The notes under the pieces: generated by a model
Told to the model about the DNA's origin: nothing
The model's database searches: none
Seen by the model: the letters and a program-made list of their open reading frames with translations, nothing else
Part shown: piece by piece, positions 32,872 to 41,362 of the stretch
Layout of the letters: every line of letters begins with the position of its first letter
How positions within the stretch are numbered: position 1 is the first letter of the stretch
Translations under genes and position numbers: made by a program
Source of the DNA: Angelobacter sp036557225
GTDB lineage: Bacteria; Acidobacteriota; Terriglobia; Terriglobales; Acidobacteriaceae
Direction: 5' to 3'
Length of the DNA: 64,000 bases
Assembly: GCA_036557225.1 (NCBI GenBank)
Contig: DATBHX010000035.1
Location: 1-64,000, forward strand

Positions 32872-33897
32872 ATGCGGACAAGAATGTTGATTCTCCTCTC
32901 CGTTCTATTTCTACTTTCTACCCTTACCCTTTGGGCAGATACACCTGACTTCACCATAAAAAAGATTGGCGAAGGTGTTTACGCGGCCATTGGCACAGAT
33001 GGCGGCAAGGCGGGGAGCAACGCTGGATTTGTGGTCGGGAGCAACGGTGTTCTGGTGGTCGATACCTTTGTGGGTGTTGGACCGGCGCAGGAACTGCTGG
33101 CTGAGATCAAAAAGGTCACAAACCTGCCGATTCGCTTCGTGGTCAACACGCATTACCATCTGGACCACACCGGCGGCAATGCGGTATTCGCCCAGGCTGG
33201 CGCCACCATTATTGCGCAGCACAACTTGCGCGGCTGGCTGCGCACGGAGAACCTGAAGTTCTTTGGCGCCAACCCTACGCCTGAGCAAAAAGCCACGGTG
33301 GATGCCCTGGTGCTGCCGGACGAGACCTATACTGACGCTGTCGACATTTACCTGGGTACGCGCCAGATCCAGGTTCGCTACATGCTCGGTCATACAGGAG
33401 GCGATTCCGTAGTGATCATTCCTGATGCCGACGTCGTCTTTGGCGGCGACCTGGTATGGCAGCGGCATTTGCCCAACCTGATCGATGCAACCACCAGCGA
33501 CTGGGTGAAGACCCTGGAGAAGCTGCTGGCCGATCATTCTTCTGCGACCTTTGTCTCCGGGCATGGTGACGTGGCAACGGCAGCAGACGTGCGCGATTTT
33601 CATGACTACCTGGTCACGCTGCGCGAGAACATTGCCAAGGCGCAGGCAGCAGGGAAGAGCGATCAGGCGTTGGTCGATGCAGTGCTTCCGCAGTTGAAAG
33701 AGAAGTACGGCGCCTGTCCGACACCGCCCACGCCTGCCGCAGGACAGCCTGCACCGCCGCCGGCGCCGCCCACGGCGACGTGCTGGGGCTTCTATCGCGC
33801 TTTTTCCACACGCAACATCACTCAGACTGCGGCCGAATTGGCTGGCAGCAAGCGAGTCCCACAACCTGCGGCAGAGAAAGCTGTAGCCGCAAAATAG
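32872..33897 (+). CDS. secreted metallo-beta-lactamase-fold hydrolase
   Basis: Protein of 341 residues from MRTRMLILLSVLFLLSTLTL, a signal peptide; upstream in-frame codons encode the terminator region and are not used. Zinc ligands are visible: THYHLDHTGG (HxHxDH), LGHTGGDSV, FGGDLVW and VSGHGD. The C-terminus has a proline-rich insert (PAAGQPAPPPAPP) before a short helical end. The fold covers lactonases, glyoxalases and others, so the substrate is open. There is no ribosome site; TACCAT lies seven bases before the ATG, so the message may be leaderless. Confidence 0.88.
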   Translation: MRTRMLILLSVLFLLSTLTLWADTPDFTIKKIGEGVYAAIGTDGGKAGSNAGFVVGSNGVLVVDTFVGVGPAQELLAEIKKVTNLPIRFVVNTHYHLDHTGGNAVFAQAGATIIAQHNLRGWLRTENLKFFGANPTPEQKATVDALVLPDETYTDAVDIYLGTRQIQVRYMLGHTGGDSVVIIPDADVVFGGDLVWQRHLPNLIDATTSDWVKTLEKLLADHSSATFVSGHGDVATAADVRDFHDYLVTLRENIAKAQAAGKSDQALVDAVLPQLKEKYGACPTPPTPAAGQPAPPPAPPTATCWGFYRAFSTRNITQTAAELAGSKRVPQPAAEKAVAAK

Positions 33898-33904
33898 GTC
33901 ATTG

Positions 33905-36058
33905 ATGAATCGCCAAACGCTATTGTCGATTGCTTCTCGTCTTATAAGTTTGTTCGGTCTGTGCTTCCTGCTCTCCGCACTGCCGTCCTTCGCTCAGTCG
34001 CCTGCTCCGCCTGTCGCCCGCCAGGACAACGTGAAGGAATTGATTCATGGAGTGGAGATCATTGATCCATATCGGTGGCTGGAGGACCAGGACGGCGACG
34101 AGACGCGCAAGTGGGAGGCCGCCGAAAATGCCTACACGCACTCGCTCTTGGACAAACTGCCCCAGCGCGCCGGAATCTCCCGCCGGCTGACGGAGATGTT
34201 TCACTTCGACACCATGAGCGCTCCAATCTCGAGGGGCGGCTACTATTTTTTCACCAAGAAGGGCGCTGATCAGGACCTCTCGAGTCTCTACCGGCGCAAA
34301 GGCCCTACCGGCGCGGACGAACTTCTGATTGATCCCCTTCCCATGAGCCCTGACCACACAACGACTGTCGGATTCCAGGGCATCTCCGAAGACGCCAGCC
34401 TGATGCTTTATTTTGTGCGCCACGGCGGCGAAGATGAAACTGAATTGCACATCATGGATTTGAAAACCCGCCACGACCTGCCGGATGTGCTTCCCCGCGC
34501 GCTTTACCAGGGAACCTCATGGAAGAAAGACAATAGCGGTTTTTACTACACGTTGGGCCGTCGCGATGCCGGCAGGCGCATCTACTATCACGCTCTGGGC
34601 ACCGATCCAGCGAAAGACCAGATGATTTTTGGCGAAGGCTATGGAATCGACACTTGGCTGAATGCTGATGTATCAGAAGACGGCAAGTATCTGCTCATTG
34701 GTGTTCAGGCCGGCTGGGCAAAAAACGAACTGTTTATCCAGCGATTGAGCGAGAAGAGCGCGATTCAGCCGCTGATTACGGGCAAAGATGCGCACTTCAC
34801 CGCGCAATTTGCCGGGGACTTCCTGATCGTACAAACCGACTGGCAGGCGCCGCGCAACCGCATCCTGAAAATCGACTTGCGTGATCCCCGGCCGGAGAAG
34901 TGGCAGGAAATTGTTCCTACGACGCAAGATTCCATCGAGAGCTTTTCTGTGATTGGCGGCAAGCTCTTTGTCAATTACCTGCATAACGTAACCTCGCGGA
35001 TCGCGATCTTCTCTCTTGATGGCAAGCCATTAGGTGAAGTTGCGCTGCCTTCTTCCGGATCAGCGTCTGTTTTTGGCCGGTATGATCGCGACGAGGGCAT
35101 CCTTACGTTCTCTTCCTACACTACGCCCGGCTCGGTCTATCGTTATTCCGCTTCCACAGGTAAGCGCGATTTGTGGTTTCGCAACCCCATTCCGTTCGAC
35201 TCTGACCGCTATGAGACGGAGCAGGTGTGGTACGCGTCAAAAGACGGCACGCGCGTACCGATGTTTTTGATCCATCGCAAAGGCCACACGCCTGACGGCG
35301 CCACGCCAACCATTCTCTATGGTTACGGCGGGTTCAATGTCAGCCTGTTGCCCGGGTTCAACGCGACTGCGGCCTCGTGGGTGGAGCAGGGAGGACTTTA
35401 TGCCGTCGCCAACTTGCGCGGCGGAGGCGAATTCGGCGAAGCCTGGCACAAAGCCGGAATGCTGGAGCACAAGCAGAACGTCTTTGACGATTTCATCGCC
35501 GCGGCCGAGTGGCTGATCAAGAACAAATACACCAATCCTTCGAAGCTGGCGATCTGGGGCGGCAGCAACGGCGGCTTGCTGGTCGGCTCGGTAATGACCC
35601 AACGTCCCGAGCTGTTCCGCGCCGTGATCTGTGACCATCCTGACCTGGATATGGTTCGCTACTATAAGTTCACTAAGAACAATAATCCGCCGGCGCTGCT
35701 GGAGTATGGGAACGCGGCCGATCCGGCGCAGTTCAAATACCTCTACGCTTATTCGCCCTATCAGCATGTAACGGCCGGAACAAAATATCCCGCCATGCTG
35801 ATTACCAGCGGCGATGCTGATACCCGGGTGCCACCGGAGCAGGCACGCAAGATGGCGGCTCGGTTGCAAGCGGCAACCCGTTCTGATCTGCCTGTGATGC
35901 TACTCTATGACAATAAAGCCGGTCATTCCGGCGGACGTCCATTCAGCCAGTTTGTCGATGAGCTCTCACTGAAAATCAGTTTCCTGGCCTGGCAGCTGGG
36001 CTTGAACTCGATGCAAACCCCGTCTACAGCTGCGCGCGAGGCTGCGCCACATGAGTGA
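33905..36058 (+). CDS. prolyl oligopeptidase (S9A), secreted
   Basis: Serine peptidase of about 717 residues, exported by a signal peptide ending SALPSFAQ. The N-terminal seven-bladed propeller includes DPYRWLEDQDGDETRKW and ALYQGTSWKKDNSGFYY. The catalytic triad is in the C-terminal alpha/beta domain: Ser in IWGGSNGGLLVGSV, Asp in GDADTRVPPEQ and His in NKAGHSGGRP. It cuts short peptides after proline. A TTG three bases upstream is an alternative start. It begins seven bases after the hydrolase gene's stop, so they may be cotranscribed. Confidence 0.94.
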   Translation: MNRQTLLSIASRLISLFGLCFLLSALPSFAQSPAPPVARQDNVKELIHGVEIIDPYRWLEDQDGDETRKWEAAENAYTHSLLDKLPQRAGISRRLTEMFHFDTMSAPISRGGYYFFTKKGADQDLSSLYRRKGPTGADELLIDPLPMSPDHTTTVGFQGISEDASLMLYFVRHGGEDETELHIMDLKTRHDLPDVLPRALYQGTSWKKDNSGFYYTLGRRDAGRRIYYHALGTDPAKDQMIFGEGYGIDTWLNADVSEDGKYLLIGVQAGWAKNELFIQRLSEKSAIQPLITGKDAHFTAQFAGDFLIVQTDWQAPRNRILKIDLRDPRPEKWQEIVPTTQDSIESFSVIGGKLFVNYLHNVTSRIAIFSLDGKPLGEVALPSSGSASVFGRYDRDEGILTFSSYTTPGSVYRYSASTGKRDLWFRNPIPFDSDRYETEQVWYASKDGTRVPMFLIHRKGHTPDGATPTILYGYGGFNVSLLPGFNATAASWVEQGGLYAVANLRGGGEFGEAWHKAGMLEHKQNVFDDFIAAAEWLIKNKYTNPSKLAIWGGSNGGLLVGSVMTQRPELFRAVICDHPDLDMVRYYKFTKNNNPPALLEYGNAADPAQFKYLYAYSPYQHVTAGTKYPAMLITSGDADTRVPPEQARKMAARLQAATRSDLPVMLLYDNKAGHSGGRPFSQFVDELSLKISFLAWQLGLNSMQTPSTAAREAAPHE

Positions 36059-36064
36059 GTTCTC

Positions 36065-36892
36065 ATGCTGAGGCGCTTGCGGTCATGGAAGGCTTCGACT
36101 CGATGGCTGATCATCGCCGCCATATGCGTGGTAGCTGCAGCCGTGGTGGCGGCGCTCAAGCCCATTCCGCAGCCGCAGTCGTATCACGCCTTCGCTGACC
36201 AGCGGACCTTCTTTGGCATCGCCCACGGAATGGATGTGCTCTCCAACGTCGCGTTTCTCATACCCGGGCTGCTCGGCCTGTGGTTTGTGGCGCGGGCGGG
36301 AAAGACACTCGATTCTGGAACCCGTTGGGCCTTCGCCATCCTCTTCTTTGGCCTGGCGCTCACCAGCGCCGGTTCGGCTTACTATCATCTTGATCCTGAC
36401 AACCAGCGTCTGGTCTTTGATCGCATGCCGATGATTGTCGCTATGGCAGGTTGTGTTGGCGCTGCGGTGGCAGACCGCTTCGGGGGCTCATCAGCATGGG
36501 CCATCACCGCGCTTCTGGCCGTCGGATTGTGGACCGTGCATCACTGGAGCGTGAGCGAGGAGCTGGGCCAGGGCGATCTGCGCTGGTATGCGCTGTATCA
36601 GGGGCTCACGATGTTCGTAGTGGCTTTGTTACTGCTGTTGTTTCCGTCACGCAATGGAGCAACTCAGGCGTTTGTGCTGGCCGGTATTGGAAATGTTGCT
36701 GCCAAAGTTTTTGAGCTGCTCGATAAGCCCATCTTCGCTCTGGGCGGAATCGTCAGCGGACACACGTTGAAGCATCTCAGTGCCGGCCTGGCCTTTCTGC
36801 CGCTGGCGTTCCTGATCAGGCGAATCGGAAGGCAGAGAATGGTGGACGACTCGATGCGGCCGGACCTCGTATCGTCCGGCTTTGGCCGCTAG
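36065..36892 (+). CDS. CREST-superfamily membrane hydrolase, alkaline ceramidase-like
   Basis: Polytopic protein of 275 residues with about seven membrane helices. The scattered motifs of the CREST superfamily (alkaline ceramidases, PAQR receptors, Per1) are all present: MDVLSNVAFLIPGLLGLW, SAGSAYYHLDP with the Ser and His, FDRMPM with the Asp, and SGHTLKHLSAG with the paired His. These residues bind a metal in known members. The likely chemistry is amide hydrolysis of a lipid, inferred only from family. It follows the peptidase by six bases and ends convergent with tatD, the two sharing a CTAG stop overlap. Confidence 0.75.
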   Translation: MLRRLRSWKASTRWLIIAAICVVAAAVVAALKPIPQPQSYHAFADQRTFFGIAHGMDVLSNVAFLIPGLLGLWFVARAGKTLDSGTRWAFAILFFGLALTSAGSAYYHLDPDNQRLVFDRMPMIVAMAGCVGAAVADRFGGSSAWAITALLAVGLWTVHHWSVSEELGQGDLRWYALYQGLTMFVVALLLLLFPSRNGATQAFVLAGIGNVAAKVFELLDKPIFALGGIVSGHTLKHLSAGLAFLPLAFLIRRIGRQRMVDDSMRPDLVSSGFGR

Positions 36893-37686
36893 CGCGTCTG
36901 CGGAAACAGCCGGTAAAAGTTTTCCGTCGTTCGCCTGCCAATCTCTTCTTTGCTGCAGCCTCGCAGCTGCGCGATCGCTTCCGCTGTGTTCGCCACAAAC
37001 CCAGGCTCATTGCGCTTGCCGCGATGCGGCACCGGCGCAAGATAAGGCGAGTCCGTCTCGATCAGCATACGATCGAGAGGCGACTGCTTTGCCGTTGCGC
37101 GAATGCTCTCCGCCTTGGGGAAGCTCACATTGCCGGCAAATGAGATATAGAACCCGATCTCGAGCGCTGCCTGCGCATGCTTCCATTCGCCGGTAAAGCA
37201 GTGCAGAATTCCCGGCAGGCCTGAGGGCGCCCAGTGCTCACGCAGCATCTGCAGAGTGTCATCCCAGGCGTTCTCACTATTGTTACTGGGACGGCAGTGA
37301 ATGATGATCGGCAGCTGGGCTTCAGCCGCAAGCTCCATCTGGCGGCGAAAAACTTCCTTTTGTGTTTCGCGCGGCGAGTGATCATAAAAGTAATCCAGGC
37401 CGATCTCGCCCCATGCAATCAACTTGGGGTGCTTGGCCAGCCGAGCCATCTCTTCATAATCGACGTTCGTGGCTACGCTGGCTTCATGCGGATGTAAGCC
37501 GGTGCTGGCGAAGATCCAATCATGTTGCTCGGCGATCTTGAGCGCGCAGTCGTACGTTCCCGGTCCGGTTCCGCTGCCGATGGCAAGAATGCGCTCCAGG
37601 CCCGCTTCGCGCGCGCGCGCCAGCATTTCCGTACGGTCAGAATCGAATTTGTGGCCTTCAAGATGGGCGTGGGAGTCGATGTACAC
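36889..37686 (-). CDS. tatD: TatD family metal-dependent hydrolase
   Basis: TIM-barrel deoxyribonuclease-type hydrolase of 265 residues. Metal ligands appear in order: YIDSHAHLE, GEIGLDY, IIIHCR, ILHCFTGE and ETDSPYLAP. Family members act on DNA ends or D-amino acid links; the exact role is not fixed. It starts with GTG preceded by GGAG and lies directly downstream of a CPBP protease gene on the same strand (12-bp gap). Its stop overlaps that of the convergent membrane hydrolase. Confidence 0.93.
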   Translation of the reverse strand: MYIDSHAHLEGHKFDSDRTEMLARAREAGLERILAIGSGTGPGTYDCALKIAEQHDWIFASTGLHPHEASVATNVDYEEMARLAKHPKLIAWGEIGLDYFYDHSPRETQKEVFRRQMELAAEAQLPIIIHCRPSNNSENAWDDTLQMLREHWAPSGLPGILHCFTGEWKHAQAALEIGFYISFAGNVSFPKAESIRATAKQSPLDRMLIETDSPYLAPVPHRGKRNEPGFVANTAEAIAQLRGCSKEEIGRRTTENFYRLFPQTR

Positions 37687-37698
37687 GGCTGCTCCGCA

Positions 37699-38451
37699 TC
37701 AATGATGCCAATGAGTGACTGCCAGATTCCAGAAAAGGTGCTGGAGAACGACAGGAGTGAGATTCCGCGTTCTTGCAAAATAGATTGCCGATATAAGAAA
37801 AGTCGAGCCCGCAATCAAAGCGCCCGCGACTCCGTAGTAAAGGTGATAGGAGGTTTGCAATGCAACGCTTGCCAGCGTTGCCAGCCAGACTGGCCAGGAA
37901 AGATCAATGAGTTCAGTCATCATGTAGCCGCGGACCAGAATCTCCTCAAAGAACGGTGCCAGGACTGTGTACGCTAGAACGAGTACAAAAAAGCCGCTGC
38001 CAAATATCTTTTCGGGATCGCGATAATGCGGTTGCGATCCGCTCCAGGAATAGATGACGCTAATGAGTGACGACACAAGGAAGGAAAATATCCACGCGCC
38101 GAACGCCAAGCCCGCTCCCTTGAGAATATCCAGCCAATGAAAAGAAAGGCCTATGTTACTCAATCGCCGTCCCTGGCGCCGCAAAAGGACCGCAAATAGA
38201 AGAAGAGTACTGAGTTCCCGGACAAGACCGGTCGCGTAGCGATAATTCGGCACGGAAGCGGGCGCTTGATAAGGAACAAAGAGCAGATATGTTCCACTAA
38301 TGACCAGAGGCAGGAAGCCTATCAGCCCAACTAGAGCCAGGTCCTCCCAGCGGCGCCGGCGGTCCGCTGGCGACTGCTGCGCGGAAGGTTCAGGAGCTTG
38401 CTGTGTCGTAGTGGTAGACGCCATTCGCTCAAATAGAGGTACATCACTCAA
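37699..38451 (-). CDS. CPBP family intramembrane metalloprotease
   Basis: Polytopic protein of 250 residues with a charged N-terminal tail of about 35 residues. The CPBP/Abi motifs are visible: APFFEEILVRGYMM (EExxxR) and, near the end, VVLQHLFWNLAV with the metal-binding His/Asn. Such proteins are prenyl-protease relatives with roles in processing or bacteriocin immunity; none is indicated here. It precedes tatD closely. Upstream is a fragment of a metG gene. Confidence 0.88.
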   Translation of the reverse strand: MSDVPLFERMASTTTTQQAPEPSAQQSPADRRRRWEDLALVGLIGFLPLVISGTYLLFVPYQAPASVPNYRYATGLVRELSTLLLFAVLLRRQGRRLSNIGLSFHWLDILKGAGLAFGAWIFSFLVSSLISVIYSWSGSQPHYRDPEKIFGSGFFVLVLAYTVLAPFFEEILVRGYMMTELIDLSWPVWLATLASVALQTSYHLYYGVAGALIAGSTFLISAIYFARTRNLTPVVLQHLFWNLAVTHWHH

Positions 38452-38472
38452 TACCCATTTGCAATGGGCAAT

Positions 38473-38594
38473 TTACTCGAGCTTCGCTCCTATGGGCACG
38501 TCTTCCAGAAATCCGGCCAGCACCTTGCCATCTTCGCCGACGGAGGCGGCGACGATCATGCCGTTTGACTCCAGTCCGCGCGGTTTGCGCTCGA
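38473..38594 (-). pseudogene. 3' remnant of a methionyl-tRNA synthetase gene
   Basis: Read on the minus strand this encodes PRGLESNGMIVAASVGEDGK, then VLAGFLEDVPIGAKLE and a stop, nearly the same as the last 35 residues of the complete MetG at 42515-44578. Homology stops sharply around 38594, upstream of which there is no synthetase sequence. It is a gene fragment of the tRNA-binding domain, left by duplication or recombination. It ends 22 bases before the CPBP protease start. Confidence 0.85.
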
Positions 38595-38737
38595 CTGTCA
38601 GAGGTGCGCGATGAAGACCGTAAGGCCCAGGTCCAAAAAGCGCTCCGCCCACAACCCTGGAAGCGGTTGCAAGCGGCGCGCTTCGTACGTCTCTGTTTAC
38701 TACACGAACTGCTCTCCCGGGCCAGGTGTATCAACGA

Positions 38738-39421
38738 TCACCTCGACCGTTCAAAGCCTGAGCCAAGACGAAAAACGATCCCTGCGCTCACACGAAAGTT
38801 ATGCTGGGTGGCGCTGGAGGACGGAATGCCCGCCAATGCAGCCAGATCAGCCGGAATTCCGTGGCGAGTCAGCAGGTAATCGGCTTCCGTGTTCAAACCA
38901 ATATGCCGGCTCAGGGGGATGATCAGTCCCCCGCCCAGCAAAGCGGCAAAAGAATTGTCGCTGATGCTTTCGCTGTCCGAGGTTGTCGTGGACGATGCCG
39001 AGACGGACAGGCTTTCATGATCGATACCGAAGAGTGCGTGAAAAAATGGTCTGGCCCGGCCCCGATCCAGGATGAATCGCGGTCCTGTGACAAAAGTATT
39101 CAGCTGCTGGGAAGCCTTGGCCTGAACCGCGCCAACTCCGCCCAGATTGACATTGTCTGATTCTGAGTGCCGGACGTTGGCGAAGTTGAATTCCCAGCCA
39201 AACGACTGGCGGGCACCAATAATGTATGCCGTATTCCAGCCATTGGAATTCAACCGGCCGCTGCTGCCGAATCCCACGTTCTGGTCCACGCTGGCATAAG
39301 TGTATCCGGCGCTGATTTCCGATCTGGACGCAACGTTTTGGGCCCAGGTTCGGGAAGCTGGACCGGCCATCATGGAACACAACACGGCCGCCGCCAGCAT
39401 AATTTTGAGGTTTTGTTTCAT
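38738..39421 (-). CDS. outer-membrane beta-barrel protein
   Basis: Protein of 227 residues from MKQNLKIMLAAAVLCSMMAG, a signal peptide ending TWAQ; the ribosome site AAGGAG is seven bases before this ATG, while a longer frame adds 32 unlikely residues. The mature part is made of alternating strands (SEISAGYTYASVDQNVGFGS, FGWEFNFANVRHSES, NFRVSAGIVFRLGSGFE) like small OmpA/OmpW-type barrels, with a Ser/Thr-rich loop (SVSASSTTTSDSESISD). It ends FERSR rather than in the usual aromatic residue. Divergent from an ECF sigma gene. Confidence 0.8.
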   Translation of the reverse strand: MKQNLKIMLAAAVLCSMMAGPASRTWAQNVASRSEISAGYTYASVDQNVGFGSSGRLNSNGWNTAYIIGARQSFGWEFNFANVRHSESDNVNLGGVGAVQAKASQQLNTFVTGPRFILDRGRARPFFHALFGIDHESLSVSASSTTTSDSESISDNSFAALLGGGLIIPLSRHIGLNTEADYLLTRHGIPADLAALAGIPSSSATQHNFRVSAGIVFRLGSGFERSR

Positions 39422-39611
39422 GCTTATTCTCCTTGTGGAACGTGCAATCAGCGGCAGCCATTGCCTGGCCGCCCGCTGTTCTGTAATCTGTGGGCGCAAG
39501 CCGACGAAGTGTGACATGGGAAGGCGAGAATTTTTTTTCAGGGCCGAACCCAGTCATGGAGCCGCGGCGGCGTTGCTGGCTTGCAATGGCCACCAGGGTT
39601 GGCTGAAAGAC

Positions 39612-40196
39612 ATGGATAGGGAGACCAATACTGGATCGGCGGCAACCGCCGGCCTGGCGTCGCTCGTGGAACGCATCCGCGCGGGCGAGAGCGCTGCCGA
39701 GGCAGAGCTGTATACTGCCTATTCCCGCGGTGTGTTCCTGATCGCCACCGTGCGCACGCGCGATTCTGAAGCGGCACGTGATCTTACACAGGATGTCTTT
39801 CTTGCCGTGTTGGCGGCCGTGCGAGCGGGCCAGTTGCGTGAAGCAGAAAAACTCCCGGCCTTTATACAGGGCACGGCGCGCAATCTTATTAACAATTTTC
39901 TCCGCTCACGGACGCACCGGGCAGAGTGTGACCTTCCGGACGCGGAGTTGCTCGGCGGCGACCTTGTTGACGACCTGGAACTGGCGGAGCGGCGGCGGCT
40001 GGTCCACCGTGAACTTGAGTCGTGCGCTCCGCAGGACCGTAAACTCCTGGTCTGGTCGCTGCTGGAAGGGCACTCTCTGGCCGACATTGCGCGACGTCTG
40101 AATCTTTCGCATGAAGCGGTGCGGGCACGGAAGTCGCGGTTGGTAAAAAAAATTGGTGAAAAGCTCGCCGGTCTGTCACACCGGCGGCATCAGTAA
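39612..40196 (+). CDS. ECF-type RNA polymerase sigma factor
   Basis: Protein of 194 residues from MDRETNTGSAATAGLASLVE. Region 2 is YTAYSRGVFLIATVRTRDSE with DLTQDVFLAVLAAV and FIQGTARNLINNFLRSR; region 4 is LVWSLLEGHSLADIARRLNL followed by SHEAVRARKSRLVKKI. The upstream open frame covers the leader of the divergent barrel gene and is not used. It is followed 22 bases later by a zinc-finger anti-sigma-like gene. A start at 39516 (MGRREFF) would add 32 residues. Confidence 0.88.
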   Translation: MDRETNTGSAATAGLASLVERIRAGESAAEAELYTAYSRGVFLIATVRTRDSEAARDLTQDVFLAVLAAVRAGQLREAEKLPAFIQGTARNLINNFLRSRTHRAECDLPDAELLGGDLVDDLELAERRRLVHRELESCAPQDRKLLVWSLLEGHSLADIARRLNLSHEAVRARKSRLVKKIGEKLAGLSHRRHQ

Positions 40197-40218
40197 CCAC
40201 AAAAGAATGGGAAGGAGT

Positions 40219-41313
40219 ATGTTGCGGGAGACAATCGATTGCCGGCGCATCGCTGATGGCGAGTTGCTAGAAAAGTACCTCAACGGCCAGCTTGATCCGG
40301 CTCTGCAGGATGAGCTCGAAGTCCATCTGCTGAGCTGTCCGCAGTGTCTGGAACATGCGGAAACGCTGAAGGTGATCCGTGCCAGCCTGGCGAACGCCCC
40401 GCATACAACCACGTCTGCAGGGAGCCAGTTCTGGAGACTTGGTTGGGTCCGCATAGGGGCTGCCGCTGCTGTCTTAATCATGGGAGCAATTCTGGTCATT
40501 CGACTGGTCCAGGACGCCCGCAAGCCGCCGCAAACCGCGAACACTCCAACCGCCATTCCTCCGGCCCCCACTGCTGTGCCAAGCCCCAGAAATGATGCTG
40601 GAAACACGGAACACCCAGACCATCCGGGACAGAGAGCAGAGAAGAATTCACGGCCAGTGAAGAAACCTGATCTTGAAAAGCAGGAAGCGCAGAAGCCAGA
40701 CACAAAGACACCGGAGACGCAGGTCGCTACAGAGCATGAGCCGTCTGCTCCCCCGAAGCCGGGCAATGGGCGCAAAGAGCCATCTCCAGGGATGAACGAT
40801 GAAGACGCAGTGGAGCTCTATCGTTTGGCCGCGGTGCAAGCCCCACCGTATACCTTCAATCAGCCCGGCGGCTCTGCCTCGCCGGGGACGGGCCAGGGCA
40901 CAAAATCGTCGTCAGCATTTCCGTCCATGACAGGACCCGCAAGCGCTTTTTTCCAACAGGGGATGCTGGCTTATGTTGAAGGCCACTATGACGATGCGTC
41001 CCGGCTGCTGGAAAAGGTTGTTCAAAGTCAGCCTGGGGCTGTTCCGGCCAATTTTTACCTGGGCGTCTGCCGATTGTTGCAAGGGCATCCGTTGGAATCA
41101 TCGGCACCACTGAAAGCGGTGCTGGCTGCGCCGGCCTCGTCGTTCACACAGTCCGCGCACTTTTACCTGGCTAAAGCGTATTTACAGATGGCGCAGCTTG
41201 AGGACGCTGAACGGGAGATGCAGGCCGCGGCCGCGCTTTCAGGGAGTTTGACAGCGGAGGCGCAATCGCTCACGGCAAGGATTCACGCATTGCGAGAGCA
41301 TGCCAGCCGCTAG
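40219..41313 (+). CDS. zf-HC2 anti-sigma-like membrane protein with TPR domain
   Basis: Protein of 364 residues; GGAAGGAG precedes the ATG (MLRETIDCRRIADGELLEKY). The head has the anti-sigma zinc site, ELEVHLLSCPQCLEHAETL (HxxxCxxC). A transmembrane helix lies at about residues 79-97 (IGAAAAVLIMGAILVIRLV). The extracytoplasmic part has a long Pro/Lys/Glu-rich linker (about 100-185) and ends in tetratricopeptide-like repeats (FFQQGMLAYVEGHYDDASRL, AHFYLAKAYLQMAQLEDAER). It presumably restrains the sigma factor encoded just before it and senses something through the TPR part. Confidence 0.82.
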   Translation: MLRETIDCRRIADGELLEKYLNGQLDPALQDELEVHLLSCPQCLEHAETLKVIRASLANAPHTTTSAGSQFWRLGWVRIGAAAAVLIMGAILVIRLVQDARKPPQTANTPTAIPPAPTAVPSPRNDAGNTEHPDHPGQRAEKNSRPVKKPDLEKQEAQKPDTKTPETQVATEHEPSAPPKPGNGRKEPSPGMNDEDAVELYRLAAVQAPPYTFNQPGGSASPGTGQGTKSSSAFPSMTGPASAFFQQGMLAYVEGHYDDASRLLEKVVQSQPGAVPANFYLGVCRLLQGHPLESSAPLKAVLAAPASSFTQSAHFYLAKAYLQMAQLEDAEREMQAAAALSGSLTAEAQSLTARIHALREHASR

Positions 41314-41362
41314 CTTCTGGGCTGGCCCATGAATTTGGGCGCATTCTCCGCAAGCGTGTTGG

